DNA of 64,000 bases from an uncultured Cryomorphaceae bacterium (GTDB taxonomy: Bacteria > Bacteroidota > Bacteroidia > Flavobacteriales > Schleiferiaceae), in NCBI GenBank assembly GCA_913043005.1, contig CAJWKU010000008.1, forward strand, positions 17,615 through 81,614, given 5' to 3'. The notes under the pieces are model-generated. The model was not told where the DNA came from, did not search any database, and saw only the letters and a list, made by a program, of their open reading frames with translations. Numbering within the stretch: position 1 is the stretch's first letter; the number at the start of each line of letters is the position of its first letter. A program made the position numbers and the translations under genes. This document shows, piece after piece, positions 15,619 to 23,730 of the stretch.

Positions 15619-16701
15619 ATGAAACAAATAAAAATTACATTTTCTTTACTCTTATCGTTTGCTTTTTTAATATCATGTAATCCGGATGTAGATCCTGTAG
15701 GACCTGTCAATCCTTACCTTGATAATGGTTTTCTGGTTATGAATGAAGGGGCATTTCAAGGAGGTGTCGGCACTCTATCTTTTGCTTTTTGCGATAATTC
15801 CGGCATTGATTCAGTAGATAATGACGTTTTCCAAGAGATCAATGGGAGAAGTTTGGGTAATCTAGCCAACCATATCTCAAAAGATGAATCACATATCTAT
15901 GTGGTGATGAATGGAGCAGCAACTGTTGAGATATTAGATAGAAATACTTTAGCGTCAATAGGCACTATTACGGGTTTCAAATCCCCTCGTCAAGCCATTA
16001 ATCTCAACGATGGGTATATATACGTTAGTGATTGGGGATCAAATGCCATTTATAAGGTAAACGTATCCACAAGTTCAATCGTTGATTCTTTAAAAAATTG
16101 CAATGGTCCTGAAGGTATGTTTCTTGCAGATGGTAAATTATTTGCTGCTAATTCGGGTGGGTATGCCTTAGATAGTACGGTATCTGTTTATAATTTGAAC
16201 AATATGACTTTTGAAGGAAAGATACAGGTCGGTATTAACCCTGTTGAGATTATCGATGATCCATATTTCAATTTATGGGTGCTCTGTTCTGGATATTCCG
16301 ATTGGAGTGGAACCGCAGGGGGAGATAGATATTCTTCATTATTTAATATTGATCCGAGAACGTTAAATATTCTGATGAGTCATGCAAATACGGTTATCAC
16401 TGACCATCCGAGTAAACTAAGATCCAATCTTTTAGGAGATAAGTTTTATTTTATACAAGACTCTTATTCTGGAAATATCATGGAATTTTTACCAAGTGAA
16501 TTTAAATATCCAACACAGCCGTTTATATCTCATCCTGCGTATGGATTGGCTATTGATGAAGCTAATGGCAATCTTTTGGTTTTGGACGCCTTAGACTATC
16601 AATCACCTGGTAAGGCATTATTGTATTCAGACAATGGCTCTGTTATCGACAGTAGCGCAGTAGGGTTGATCCCTTCAGTCGCGATAAATATTAGGTACTG
16701 A
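15619..16701 (+). CDS. BtuG-like surface lipoprotein (YncE/DUF5074 beta-propeller)
   Basis: Probable surface B12-binding lipoprotein that sits on BtuB. A type II signal peptide with lipobox LISC (Cys20) precedes a Pro-rich spacer and then a repeating propeller pattern (NHISKDESHIYVVMNG, SPRQAINLNDGYIYVSDWG, GPEGMFLADGKLFAANSG, NPVEIIDDPYFNLWVLCSG), roughly 40-45 residues apart and consistent with a seven-bladed fold. Bacteroides BtuG proteins are lipoproteins of this family that bind cobalamin with very high affinity and associate with BtuB. Here the gene lies 23 bases after btuB and shares its riboswitch. The role is inferred from family and context; the B12-binding residues cannot be verified by eye. 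Confidence 0.8.
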   Translation: MKQIKITFSLLLSFAFLISCNPDVDPVGPVNPYLDNGFLVMNEGAFQGGVGTLSFAFCDNSGIDSVDNDVFQEINGRSLGNLANHISKDESHIYVVMNGAATVEILDRNTLASIGTITGFKSPRQAINLNDGYIYVSDWGSNAIYKVNVSTSSIVDSLKNCNGPEGMFLADGKLFAANSGGYALDSTVSVYNLNNMTFEGKIQVGINPVEIIDDPYFNLWVLCSGYSDWSGTAGGDRYSSLFNIDPRTLNILMSHANTVITDHPSKLRSNLLGDKFYFIQDSYSGNIMEFLPSEFKYPTQPFISHPAYGLAIDEANGNLLVLDALDYQSPGKALLYSDNGSVIDSSAVGLIPSVAINIRY

Positions 16702-16710
16702 TTTTTTTTT

Positions 16711-16755
16711 GAATTCCTGCTCTCGTGAAATTAATTTTTTACGAGGGCAGAATTC
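16711..16755. repeat. Imperfect inverted repeat between convergent btuG-like and DUF6580 genes
   Basis: GAATTCCTGCTCTCGT (16711-16726) can pair with ACGAGGGCAGAATTC (16741-16755) with one bulge and one G-U pair. The structure spans the stop codon of the minus-strand membrane protein. A T-run lies before it on the plus strand rather than after, so it is not a classic intrinsic terminator in either direction, but it may act as an end-of-transcript structure for both convergent genes. Confidence 0.5.
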
Positions 16756-17276
16756 ATTGCTTTAGATAAAGCTAATACCATAATTGCTCCGTAAACAACG
16801 GTGCCCAATAGCATGATAAAATAGAATGGTACTCCAGCTGCATAAACTGTAAAAAGGCCTAAGATATTCTGTGGTATCAATGGATTGCCATACCAAACAC
16901 CAAAGTTACTGAGTAAAAAGAAAACTAGATTTGCCCCAGCAGCATGCCCCAGCCAAGCTAGCTTTGTCGGGTTTTTAACCAGGTAATTGCCCCAAGTGAT
17001 CATGGCTAAGTGACCGGCATAAACAAAGCCCATCCCAGGATATAATATTGTTGATATGTCAGAATAGCTTTGATAAAAGAAGGTGTTTAGAGCGATGTCA
17101 GACAAAAACAATAGAAGAAGAGGAAGTAAGATAAAAAAACCCTTACCTCGCATCCAAAACCCACCTAGCAGGGCAACGGAACCTACTGCTGTAAAGTTCG
17201 GTATATGGGGAATAAATCTTGTTGATATTGCTAAAACCATTAGCCCAATTGGTATTATATACTTAGTTATGCGCAT
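16731..17276 (-). CDS. DUF6580-like small multi-pass membrane protein
   Basis: The 181-residue protein has about five hydrophobic segments and the N-terminal pattern RFIPHIPNFTAVGSVALLGG followed by a membrane-embedded LSD, matching the DUF6580 family of putative transport proteins. The compact size and the Pro-Asn-Phe-Thr loop followed by a Gly-rich helix resemble small substrate-binding membrane subunits such as those of ECF transporters, but that is an inference. It lies convergent to the B12 receptor operon and 9 bases downstream of the 61-residue membrane protein gene, so these two are probably one operon. A role in cofactor uptake is possible but unsupported by direct sequence evidence. 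Confidence 0.7.
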   Translation of the reverse strand: MRITKYIIPIGLMVLAISTRFIPHIPNFTAVGSVALLGGFWMRGKGFFILLPLLLLFLSDIALNTFFYQSYSDISTILYPGMGFVYAGHLAMITWGNYLVKNPTKLAWLGHAAGANLVFFLLSNFGVWYGNPLIPQNILGLFTVYAAGVPFYFIMLLGTVVYGAIMVLALSKAMNSALVKN

Positions 17277-17285
17277 AATCAGTGG

Positions 17286-17471
17286 TTAAAGTCGTTTAAA
17301 AATATAAATAATAAATAAAAGTACAACTAGAGAAAGTAGAAAGCGAATACTCTTACCGTAGTGCATGGCGTGAACTTCTGCGTCCTTTTGATAGCTCCAA
17401 AATAAATAAGAAATAAATCCTACCGTAAATATGGCAGCAAATATCCAGTGACCTGTTGTTATATTTTCCAA
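17286..17471 (-). CDS. Small two-helix membrane protein, hypothetical
   Basis: A 61-residue product beginning LENITTGHWIFAAIF has two hydrophobic segments (about residues 9-23 and 42-58) separated by a polar, basic loop (SYQKDAEVHAMHYGKS). I recognise similar short proteins in other Flavobacteria but no function. The frame stays open upstream, but a TATTTTTG box at 17488-17495 lies inside the longer version. The most likely start is therefore the TTG at 17471, 16 bases after the box. It is followed 9 bases later by the DUF6580-like gene on the same strand and is divergent from the MazG-like gene. Confidence 0.6.
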   Translation of the reverse strand: MENITTGHWIFAAIFTVGFISYLFWSYQKDAEVHAMHYGKSIRFLLSLVVLLFIIYIFKRL

Positions 17472-17487
17472 TGGGTGTAATTTGCGA

Positions 17488-17495
17488 CAAAAATA
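17488..17495 (-). promoter_or_regulatory. -7 box TATTTTTG for the small membrane protein operon
   Basis: Exact TAnnTTTG match on the minus strand; it rules out the longer N-terminal extension of the small membrane protein and supports the TTG start at 17471. Confidence 0.5.
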
Positions 17496-17501
17496 AGGGC
17501 T

Positions 17502-17888
17502 ATGAAGAAACAAATTGATGCGGTAACCAAATTTCATGAAGTATACAGGATTCCTTTTGAGCAAAATCCGTCAAAAGACGTATCTAATTCATTTGTAGAA
17601 TTGAGACACCGATTGATGTCAGAAGAAAATGAAGAATATCTAGAAGCTGCTAAAAATGGTGATTTGATAGAGATCGCGGATGCGCTGGGAGATATGTTAT
17701 ACATTTTATGTGGGACCATAATAACTCATGGTATGCAAAACAAGATCGTTCAAGTTTTCGATGAAATTCAGCGTAGCAACATGAGTAAGCTAGGTAAAGA
17801 TGGTGAGCCAATTTATAGGAAAGATGGAAAAGTCATGAAAGGTCCTAATTACTTCCGACCCGACATAAAGTCTATTCTTGAGGAATGA
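17502..17888 (+). CDS. MazG-like nucleoside triphosphate pyrophosphohydrolase family protein
   Basis: Predicted all-alpha NTP pyrophosphohydrolase that hydrolyses nucleoside or related triphosphates to monophosphate and pyrophosphate. The 128-residue product shows the metal-binding acidic motifs of the MazG/phosphoribosyl-ATP pyrophosphatase superfamily: RLMSEENEEYLEA near residues 38-50 and IEIADALGDMLYI near 56-68. A C-terminal stretch, KLGKDGEPIYRKDGKVMKGPNY, is typical of a phage/bacterial subfamily. The 3' end overlaps the convergent OstA-like gene by 40 bases. The exact substrate (house-cleaning of non-canonical nucleotides versus another role) is not clear from the sequence. Confidence 0.85.
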   Translation: MKKQIDAVTKFHEVYRIPFEQNPSKDVSNSFVELRHRLMSEENEEYLEAAKNGDLIEIADALGDMLYILCGTIITHGMQNKIVQVFDEIQRSNMSKLGKDGEPIYRKDGKVMKGPNYFRPDIKSILEE

Positions 17889-19228
17889 CTTTTCCATCGA
17901 TTCTCATAATTAGGCAGATGTTGTTCATTACTGTCTGCACTTTTTATTTCTCCTTGTGGCCCTTGGATAAACCTTATTGACTTCAAATCATTTTCTTTAA
18001 AGTTTAGTTTGATTTCTGAGCAGGTGATATTACTGGATTTATTGGTCTCTGGGTGAATTAAAGCCGCAGCATTACCTCTTAAAATCAGTGTTTCGATATG
18101 ACCATCACTTAAAAATCCAATGAGACTTTTTCCAGACATTTCGTCCGTAATCATAACACTGTCAGGCTTACTTGATAGATTTATTTTACCAGTACCATAT
18201 ATGGAGTCCTTGGAATCTCCAGAACGAAAAAAATATTTCAAACTATCAGAAATTACTTGATAATTATTAGACCAGGTTGTTGCATTTTGCCATAGAGTAA
18301 GTATTGAGTCCTGAGAATTCCATGATAGATTTTCAGAATTTGTAATTAATTCATTTTGAAAGGTGAATACATCTATTTTAGCCATTGTTAGCTCCGGAGT
18401 ATGGTCGATAAAGTCTGAATGAATTTCCATCGTGTCATTATTGAAATTTATCCATTTTGCACGATTCATACTATCACCAAACAAACGAGTCACTTCAGTT
18501 TTATCCATTTTATATAAGCTATCCGCAGAGAACCCCATTTGCGTGTCCTTGCCAATAACACCTTTAAAAAAACTTGAAATTTTGTTTTTATTATCAATGT
18601 GAGCAGACCCGAAAGAAAGTGTTCCGGATTCACTTTGAGCGGTTCCATCTGATGATATAATATAAATTGATTTTTCAGGGTACTGTTTCATAATATCACA
18701 GCTGATAATATAATCACTTGTAATCGCCCGTATTTGTTCTCTAAACAAAAAAAGCTTGGTCTTAGCCACATATTCGCCTTTAATAGCCGTTAGCTCGCCA
18801 TCATTAGACATGACTTTGCCACCATCATTGAATGAGCCTATCTCATTTTTGGTATCATATAAGAGTCGTGGGGTTTCAAGAGTTTGATCATCTTGCTTAA
18901 GAAAGACATTGCCCTTTAAATCAGCAATACCTTTATGATAATCTAACTTTTCAGATCGTATTGTCAAACCATTATCACCTATAAAACGAATATTGTTAAA
19001 GGCTGTAAAACGGTCATATTTTCTCCACCAGCGGGCAGAATCACACTTAAATATCCCGTCGTTATTTCTTAAAATGACATCCCCTCTTAAAATTGTTATA
19101 GGTGTTGTGTCTTTTCTAGATACCGTGACTGAACGAGAGCTTAGTATTTCTACTCTTCCATTTTTTAGCTCTTGTGCTCCCAAATCAAAACACAAAATGA
19201 ACAAATAAAATGGAATTATGGCTCTCAT
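17849..19228 (-). CDS. OstA-like (LptA-fold) envelope protein
   Basis: A 459-residue exported protein of the OstA/LptA superfamily, the family that forms the periplasmic bridge for lipopolysaccharide. A signal peptide (MRAIIPFYLFILCFDLGAQ) is followed by the OstA N-terminal pattern (VEILSSRSVTVSRKD...ILRGDVILRNNDGIFKCDSARW) and repeated LptA-like strands (LDYHKGIADLKGNVFLKQD). The start is set at ATG 19228, which overlaps the purA stop as ATGA, rather than the ATG three codons upstream. With lolA and the LptF/G permease it is one of several envelope-transport genes in the window. The end overlaps the convergent MazG-like gene by 40 bases. Confidence 0.88.
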   Translation of the reverse strand: MRAIIPFYLFILCFDLGAQELKNGRVEILSSRSVTVSRKDTTPITILRGDVILRNNDGIFKCDSARWWRKYDRFTAFNNIRFIGDNGLTIRSEKLDYHKGIADLKGNVFLKQDDQTLETPRLLYDTKNEIGSFNDGGKVMSNDGELTAIKGEYVAKTKLFLFREQIRAITSDYIISCDIMKQYPEKSIYIISSDGTAQSESGTLSFGSAHIDNKNKISSFFKGVIGKDTQMGFSADSLYKMDKTEVTRLFGDSMNRAKWINFNNDTMEIHSDFIDHTPELTMAKIDVFTFQNELITNSENLSWNSQDSILTLWQNATTWSNNYQVISDSLKYFFRSGDSKDSIYGTGKINLSSKPDSVMITDEMSGKSLIGFLSDGHIETLILRGNAAALIHPETNKSSNITCSEIKLNFKENDLKSIRFIQGPQGEIKSADSNEQHLPNYENRWKSHSSRIDFMSGRK

Positions 19229-20499
19229 CCCCTCCATAGGGTTTGCTTCCTATCTGGCCCTACAGATATTAGCACAACAGGAACTCCTGTATATTTTTCA
19301 ATGAATTTGGTATAGGCCTTCAATTCGTTAGGCAGATCTTTTTCAGAATCTATCTGCGTTAAATCTTCTTTCCAAGCATCCATGTCTATATAAACAGGCT
19401 CTAAAAGTTCCTGGTCAAGACTATAGGGGAGATGCTCTATTTTTTCTCCGCGATATTTATATTCAGTACAAACTTTTAATTCCCCAAGGCCCGAGAGAAC
19501 ATCTGCTTTCATCATCATTAACTGTGTTACTCCGTTAACCTCAACAGCGTATCTTAAAGCAGGTAGATCCAGCCAGCCAGTTCTTCTTGGTCTTCCGGTA
19601 GTACTGCCGTATTCATTCCCTTGATCTCTGAGAAATTGACCTAATTCATCGTTTAGTTCCGTTGGAAATGGACCTGATCCAACCCTTGTTACATAAGCTT
19701 TGAAGATCCCAATTACTTGATTAATACGATTTGGAGCTAGCCCAAGTCCTGTACAGGCTCCAGCAGCTGTAGTTGTTGAGGATGTCACAAAAGGATATGT
19801 TCCGAAGTCTACGTCTAATAGTGTGCCTTGGGCTCCTTCAGCAAGAATCTTTTTCCCTGAATGAAAAGCGTTTTGGATCAATACATCTGTATCTGCAAGG
19901 TTCATTTCCTTTATTCTATTGATGGCATCCATCCATTGTTCTTCCGCGTTCTTAAGATCGAAAGGAAAATCATATCCATTCAAGAGGTCTAGATGCTTCT
20001 TTTTTAGAGATTGATAGCGTTCTAAGAAATCAGCCAACTCAATATCACCTATCCTTAAACCATTTCTTCCGGTCTTGTCCATATAAGTTGGCCCTATACC
20101 CTTTAGAGTAGAGCCAATTTTATTTTTCCCTTTTGCAGCCTCAGATGCCGCATCAAGTAACTTATGAGTAGGTAATATGAGGTGGGCTTTTCGAGAAATT
20201 TGTAATCTTTTCAAGCAGTCTGGTTCTAACTTTAATAGTTTATCTATTTCCCCACAAAATATTATTGGGTCGATTACTACACCGTTGCCAATATAGTTAT
20301 CTGCATTGGGATGAAATATCCCTGAGGGTATGGTGTGCAGAACATGTTTTATATTGTTAAACTCAAGAGTATGCCCAGCATTTGGGCCTCCTTGAAATCG
20401 CGCTACCACATCGTACTTTTTTGTAAGTACATCTACAATTTTACCTTTCCCTTCATCGCCCCATTGAAGGCCGAGTAGAATATCTGCTCCTTGACTCAT
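19225..20499 (-). CDS. purA: Adenylosuccinate synthetase
   Basis: Joins IMP and aspartate using GTP, the first committed step to AMP. The family signatures are present: GLQWGDEGKGKIVD at residues 9-22 with the catalytic Asp, QGGPNAGHT near 38-46, GIGPTYMDKTGR, AEGAQGTLLDVDFGTYPFVTSS and TTGRPRRTGWLD. The form starting MSQGADILLG at 20499 has 424 residues, the normal length. The open frame continues upstream into fur, but that extension is not conserved. The fur stop lies 1 base upstream and the OstA-like ATG overlaps the purA stop, so fur-purA-ostA probably form one operon. Confidence 0.98.
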   Translation of the reverse strand: MSQGADILLGLQWGDEGKGKIVDVLTKKYDVVARFQGGPNAGHTLEFNNIKHVLHTIPSGIFHPNADNYIGNGVVIDPIIFCGEIDKLLKLEPDCLKRLQISRKAHLILPTHKLLDAASEAAKGKNKIGSTLKGIGPTYMDKTGRNGLRIGDIELADFLERYQSLKKKHLDLLNGYDFPFDLKNAEEQWMDAINRIKEMNLADTDVLIQNAFHSGKKILAEGAQGTLLDVDFGTYPFVTSSTTTAAGACTGLGLAPNRINQVIGIFKAYVTRVGSGPFPTELNDELGQFLRDQGNEYGSTTGRPRRTGWLDLPALRYAVEVNGVTQLMMMKADVLSGLGELKVCTEYKYRGEKIEHLPYSLDQELLEPVYIDMDAWKEDLTQIDSEKDLPNELKAYTKFIEKYTGVPVVLISVGPDRKQTLWRG

Positions 20500-20500
20500 T

Positions 20501-20935
20501 TTACTTTTTTTCTTTTGCGTATATGTATAATTGATGCCCTGTGACTTCAACACCAAATACTTCTTCGACACTTTCTTTTATCTTCTGGATACGTGGGTCG
20601 CAAAATTCACGTACCTCATCGGAATCAATAAGTATTACATGGTCATGCTGTCTGTTAAAATATGATTTTTCATATTGAGCTTGATTCTGTCCAAATTGAT
20701 GCTTTCTCACTAAATCACACGAAAGCAATAACTCAATAGTGTTGTAAAGGGTTGCTCTGCTAACCCTATAGTTCTGTTTTTTCATAGAACTATATAAAGA
20801 CTCTATATCAAAATGCTTTTGACTATTGTAAATCTCATAGAGAATAGCATATCTCTCCGGTGTCTTTCTGTGTCCATTTTTTATTAGGAAGTTCGTAAAC
20901 ACAAGTTTTACTTGTTCAAAAGATGTTTTGTTCAT
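20501..20935 (-). CDS. Fur-family transcriptional regulator
   Basis: A 144-residue metal- or peroxide-responsive repressor of the Fur/PerR/Zur family. The winged-helix region ([26 protein letters not shown]...[13 protein letters not shown]) covers residues 22-72, and the metal-binding [15 protein letters not shown] segment covers about 97-110. The paired CxxC zinc motifs of classic Fur and PerR are missing; only isolated cysteines occur (SCDL, FCDP). The regulatory metal site therefore needs another assignment. It is upstream of purA on the same strand and divergent from the OmpA-like gene. A perfect 9-bp inverted repeat at 20960-20989 between them is a candidate autoregulatory operator. Confidence 0.92.
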   Translation of the reverse strand: MNKTSFEQVKLVFTNFLIKNGHRKTPERYAILYEIYNSQKHFDIESLYSSMKKQNYRVSRATLYNTIELLLSCDLVRKHQFGQNQAQYEKSYFNRQHDHVILIDSDEVREFCDPRIQKIKESVEEVFGVEVTGHQLYIYAKEKK

Positions 20936-20959
20936 TTTAATTTTGAGTCTCTTAAGTTG

Positions 20960-20989
20960 CTAAGTTACAGTTTTGAGAGCGTAACTTAG
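20960..20989. promoter_or_regulatory. Perfect inverted repeat between fur-like and OmpA-like genes
   Basis: CTAAGTTAC (20960-20968) and GTAACTTAG (20981-20989) are perfect inverted copies separated by 12 bases. They lie 24 bases upstream of the Fur-family start and 10 bases upstream of the OmpA-like start. The centre spacing of about two helix turns fits binding by a dimeric regulator. The right arm also overlaps a TAnnTTaG-like -7 box for the OmpA-like gene. Confidence 0.6.
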
Positions 20990-20999
20990 ATACTTCGAT

Positions 21000-22961
21000 A
21001 TGCGCTTTACTTGGATTTTTATCATATTTCTTATAATCTCCAGCCAGGTTTGTCTTGGTCAGACAAAAAGAGCTATGAAATCATATAGAAAGGGTATCAC
21101 AGAGATATATAGTCAAGATAAAAATTTGGTTAAAGCTGAAAGTCATCTTCTTACAGCTATTCGTATTTCACCTAATTATTCAGATGCATATATGGCACTG
21201 GGTGATTTGTATTTAAAAATTGGAGAAACTGATAAAGCACTAACTAAATATCGAATTGGAGCTGAGAGGGGTAGTGAACGTGAGGGTTATTTTAAATTGG
21301 GGAAATTGGCTCTGGACATAGGTTCTTATCCTATTGCTGTCGAGGCATTTAATAGTTATTTATTAATAGATAAGCTACCTAAGATTAAAAGACAAGCTGC
21401 TATAAAATTATTGGAAGATTCAAAATTCGGGTCTTGGGCTATATCAAATCCAAATAATCTAGAACCGATAAGGATAGATCGGAGTAAAGAAGGAGAAAAT
21501 ATTGAGGGTAGTAATTTTGAATTAGGTTTAAACTTTGTTAAAAATAATCATGAATATCCCGAGTCGTATTTTTTTCCAAGCATATCTGGAGACGATTCTA
21601 CGCTATATTTTACCGGCAGAAATATACTAAGACCGCCTTTTGACGAGAATATTTATTCAGTTAAAAGGATTAATCAACGCCAATGGTCAAAGCCAATTAT
21701 GGTTTCAGGTAATATCAATACTGAATTAAATGAAGGAGCAGTAAGTGTTCAAGGTGATCAAAAAAAGATGGTTCTTGCTGCCTGTGACCGTGAAGATGGA
21801 TTTGGCTCATGTGATATTTATTTTTCTTCATCCTCTGCAGGTATTTGGTCCAAGGCAAAAAATATCGGACTGGAGATAAATACTTCTCAATGGGAAACGC
21901 AACCATGCTTGTCTGCTGATGGGCAGTATTTATTTTTTGTTAGAGACGCTAAAAAAAGAGGTAGTAATTCAAATATTTGGATGTCCAGGTGGGACGGAAA
22001 GACCTGGTCCCGAGCTAAGATGCTACCTGTAGAAATTAATGGGTCTGGCGACGAGTTTTCACCCTTTTTGCACGCTGATGGAAAGACTTTATACTTCGCT
22101 TCAAATAGCCATGTAGGTATGGGTGGTTTGGACTTATTTAAAACTACTTGGGCACAGGACGGAACATGGAGTGTTCCTGAAAATTTAGGTTATCCGATTA
22201 ACGATCATAGAGATAATTTTGGCTTAGTTGTTTCTCCTGACGGCGCTACGGGTTACCTGGCTGGGGGAACGTTGAGTATTCCTAGTGAATATAAGGGTAG
22301 AAAAAACCCTCAGATATATTTTTTTAAGATACCTCCAAGTATAATGCCAGAAAAGTCTTCATGGTTAAAAATATGGGCATTTGATTCCATAAGCAGAAAG
22401 GCTGTAACTAATTCATCATGGTCGATAAGTAAGAATGGTTTAGGTGGAGAATCACTCGGTCAGGGAGGGAGTTTTGAAACCGCGTTTTCTTTGGGTTCTG
22501 AAATGGCATTTAATGTCGTAGCCGAAGACTACAATATGGTAAGTAAAAGAATATTCACAGATTCGTTAGACTTGGATATCTTAAGCGACACAATATTCAT
22601 GACTCCCATTAAAAATGGAGATTCCTTTGTCTTAAATAATATTCTATTTGAATTTGATCGCGCAACTCTTCTGAATGAATCAAAATTTGAAATAGCGAAG
22701 ATTGTTGAATGGATGAAAACAAATCCTAAGCTGAGTATTGAACTGCAGGGATATACCGATAATGTAGGTTCAGTTGAATATAATTTAGAACTCAGTAAAA
22801 AGAGGGCTAAAGCGGTTTACCAAGAGCTTGTAAATAATGAGATCTCAACTGATAGATTATCTCATCAGGGTCTTGGTGATAGTTTTCCAGTAGCCTCAAA
22901 CATAACTGAATTCGGAAGATCGTTAAATCGACGCACTGTAATTAAGGTGATTAAATTTTAA
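21000..22961 (+). CDS. OmpA-family protein with TPR and PD40-type repeats
   Basis: Outer-membrane-associated, peptidoglycan-binding protein of 653 residues. A signal peptide (ends VCLGQ, residue 21) is followed by TPR-like helices (about 30-140) and then a WD40-like PD40 beta-propeller region, with PSISGDDSTLYFTG, GDEFSPFLHADGKTLYFAS and LVVSPDGATGYLAGG (about 190-430). A short linker leads to a C-terminal OmpA domain (about 540-653) with VLNNILFEFDRATL, LQGYTDNVG and NRRTV, the peptidoglycan-binding signature. This architecture is common in Bacteroidota, including T9SS-linked PorE-type proteins, but PorE itself is not proven here. It is divergent from the fur-purA-ostA operon and shares the inverted repeat region. 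Confidence 0.92.
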   Translation: MRFTWIFIIFLIISSQVCLGQTKRAMKSYRKGITEIYSQDKNLVKAESHLLTAIRISPNYSDAYMALGDLYLKIGETDKALTKYRIGAERGSEREGYFKLGKLALDIGSYPIAVEAFNSYLLIDKLPKIKRQAAIKLLEDSKFGSWAISNPNNLEPIRIDRSKEGENIEGSNFELGLNFVKNNHEYPESYFFPSISGDDSTLYFTGRNILRPPFDENIYSVKRINQRQWSKPIMVSGNINTELNEGAVSVQGDQKKMVLAACDREDGFGSCDIYFSSSSAGIWSKAKNIGLEINTSQWETQPCLSADGQYLFFVRDAKKRGSNSNIWMSRWDGKTWSRAKMLPVEINGSGDEFSPFLHADGKTLYFASNSHVGMGGLDLFKTTWAQDGTWSVPENLGYPINDHRDNFGLVVSPDGATGYLAGGTLSIPSEYKGRKNPQIYFFKIPPSIMPEKSSWLKIWAFDSISRKAVTNSSWSISKNGLGGESLGQGGSFETAFSLGSEMAFNVVAEDYNMVSKRIFTDSLDLDILSDTIFMTPIKNGDSFVLNNILFEFDRATLLNESKFEIAKIVEWMKTNPKLSIELQGYTDNVGSVEYNLELSKKRAKAVYQELVNNEISTDRLSHQGLGDSFPVASNITEFGRSLNRRTVIKVIKF

Positions 22962-23725
22962 CGGGCTTTTTTTAAGATACCTGATTCTCCAAGACCAAAT
23001 AGTGCGTAATCATATTTAACTGGGTCATTGGAGTTTAATTTTCTCAATGCTTTGTCTAATTCTAGTAATCCTTTGGAGTCATTATACGAACGTTTTAAAA
23101 GCCCGAGGTCACGAGCAATTTTCCCACTATGAACATCTAGTGGGCAGGACAGTTTGGTTGGGTCCATGTTGGTCCAATCTCCAAAATCAACCCCTTTGCT
23201 ATTAGACCTAACCATCCATCTTAAAAACAAATGCATCCGTTTAGCTGCAGAGCCGGAAGAAGGTGATGCTAAATGTTTCATGGTTCTTGAGTCTGACCAG
23301 TCTTGAGAAATTATTAATCTAAATCTATCAATAGCTTGATTGTAAAAATTCTCATTGGACTTGCATAAAAATAGCGTTTCTAGGCTATTATTTTCTCGAT
23401 AGTAATTTCTGAGTGATTTCAAAAAATGGCGACCATCAAGGGGGATAAACGTTCGATGAGACCAGTTAATGTCATTTATATCATTTTCAGATAAGTCGAC
23501 TAAATCATCAACAGGACGGTCACCGAAATATGAAAACATTCGCGTTGCACTATTAATTATACTCAATCTTCTTCCCCAAGAAATAGAAGCGGTTATAAAA
23601 CCTACGAATTCCCTATCAACAGATCTAGAGTAAGCGTGTGGTATTGAGATCGGATCATTTACGATGAAATCAGGATTTTCATATTTTTCAGCCCAATCTT
23701 CAAGCCAATCTTTTAGGTCTTTCAT
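22958..23725 (-). CDS. TIGR02757 (DUF2400) family protein
   Basis: Conserved protein of unknown function, 255 residues from the ATG at 23725 (MKDLKDWLEDWAEKY). The family is recognised by FITASISWGRRLSII near residues 47-60, the SSGSAAKRMHLFLRWMVR motif around 155-172 and CPLDVHSGKIARDLGL. The RMHLFLRWMVR and LDVH segments resemble helix-hairpin-helix glycosylase-like proteins, suggesting a nucleic-acid role, but this is inference. The frame extends upstream into the LolD-like gene; the chosen start lies 5 bases after that gene's stop. Its end overlaps the convergent OmpA-like gene by 4 bases. Confidence 0.88.
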   Translation of the reverse strand: MKDLKDWLEDWAEKYENPDFIVNDPISIPHAYSRSVDREFVGFITASISWGRRLSIINSATRMFSYFGDRPVDDLVDLSENDINDINWSHRTFIPLDGRHFLKSLRNYYRENNSLETLFLCKSNENFYNQAIDRFRLIISQDWSDSRTMKHLASPSSGSAAKRMHLFLRWMVRSNSKGVDFGDWTNMDPTKLSCPLDVHSGKIARDLGLLKRSYNDSKGLLELDKALRKLNSNDPVKYDYALFGLGESGILKKAR

Positions 23726-23730
23726 AGGAA

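Noticed and set aside
20500..20571. 24-residue N-terminal extension of PurA
   Set aside because: It lies inside fur in another frame, and the conserved PurA protein starts at MSQGADILLG (20499).
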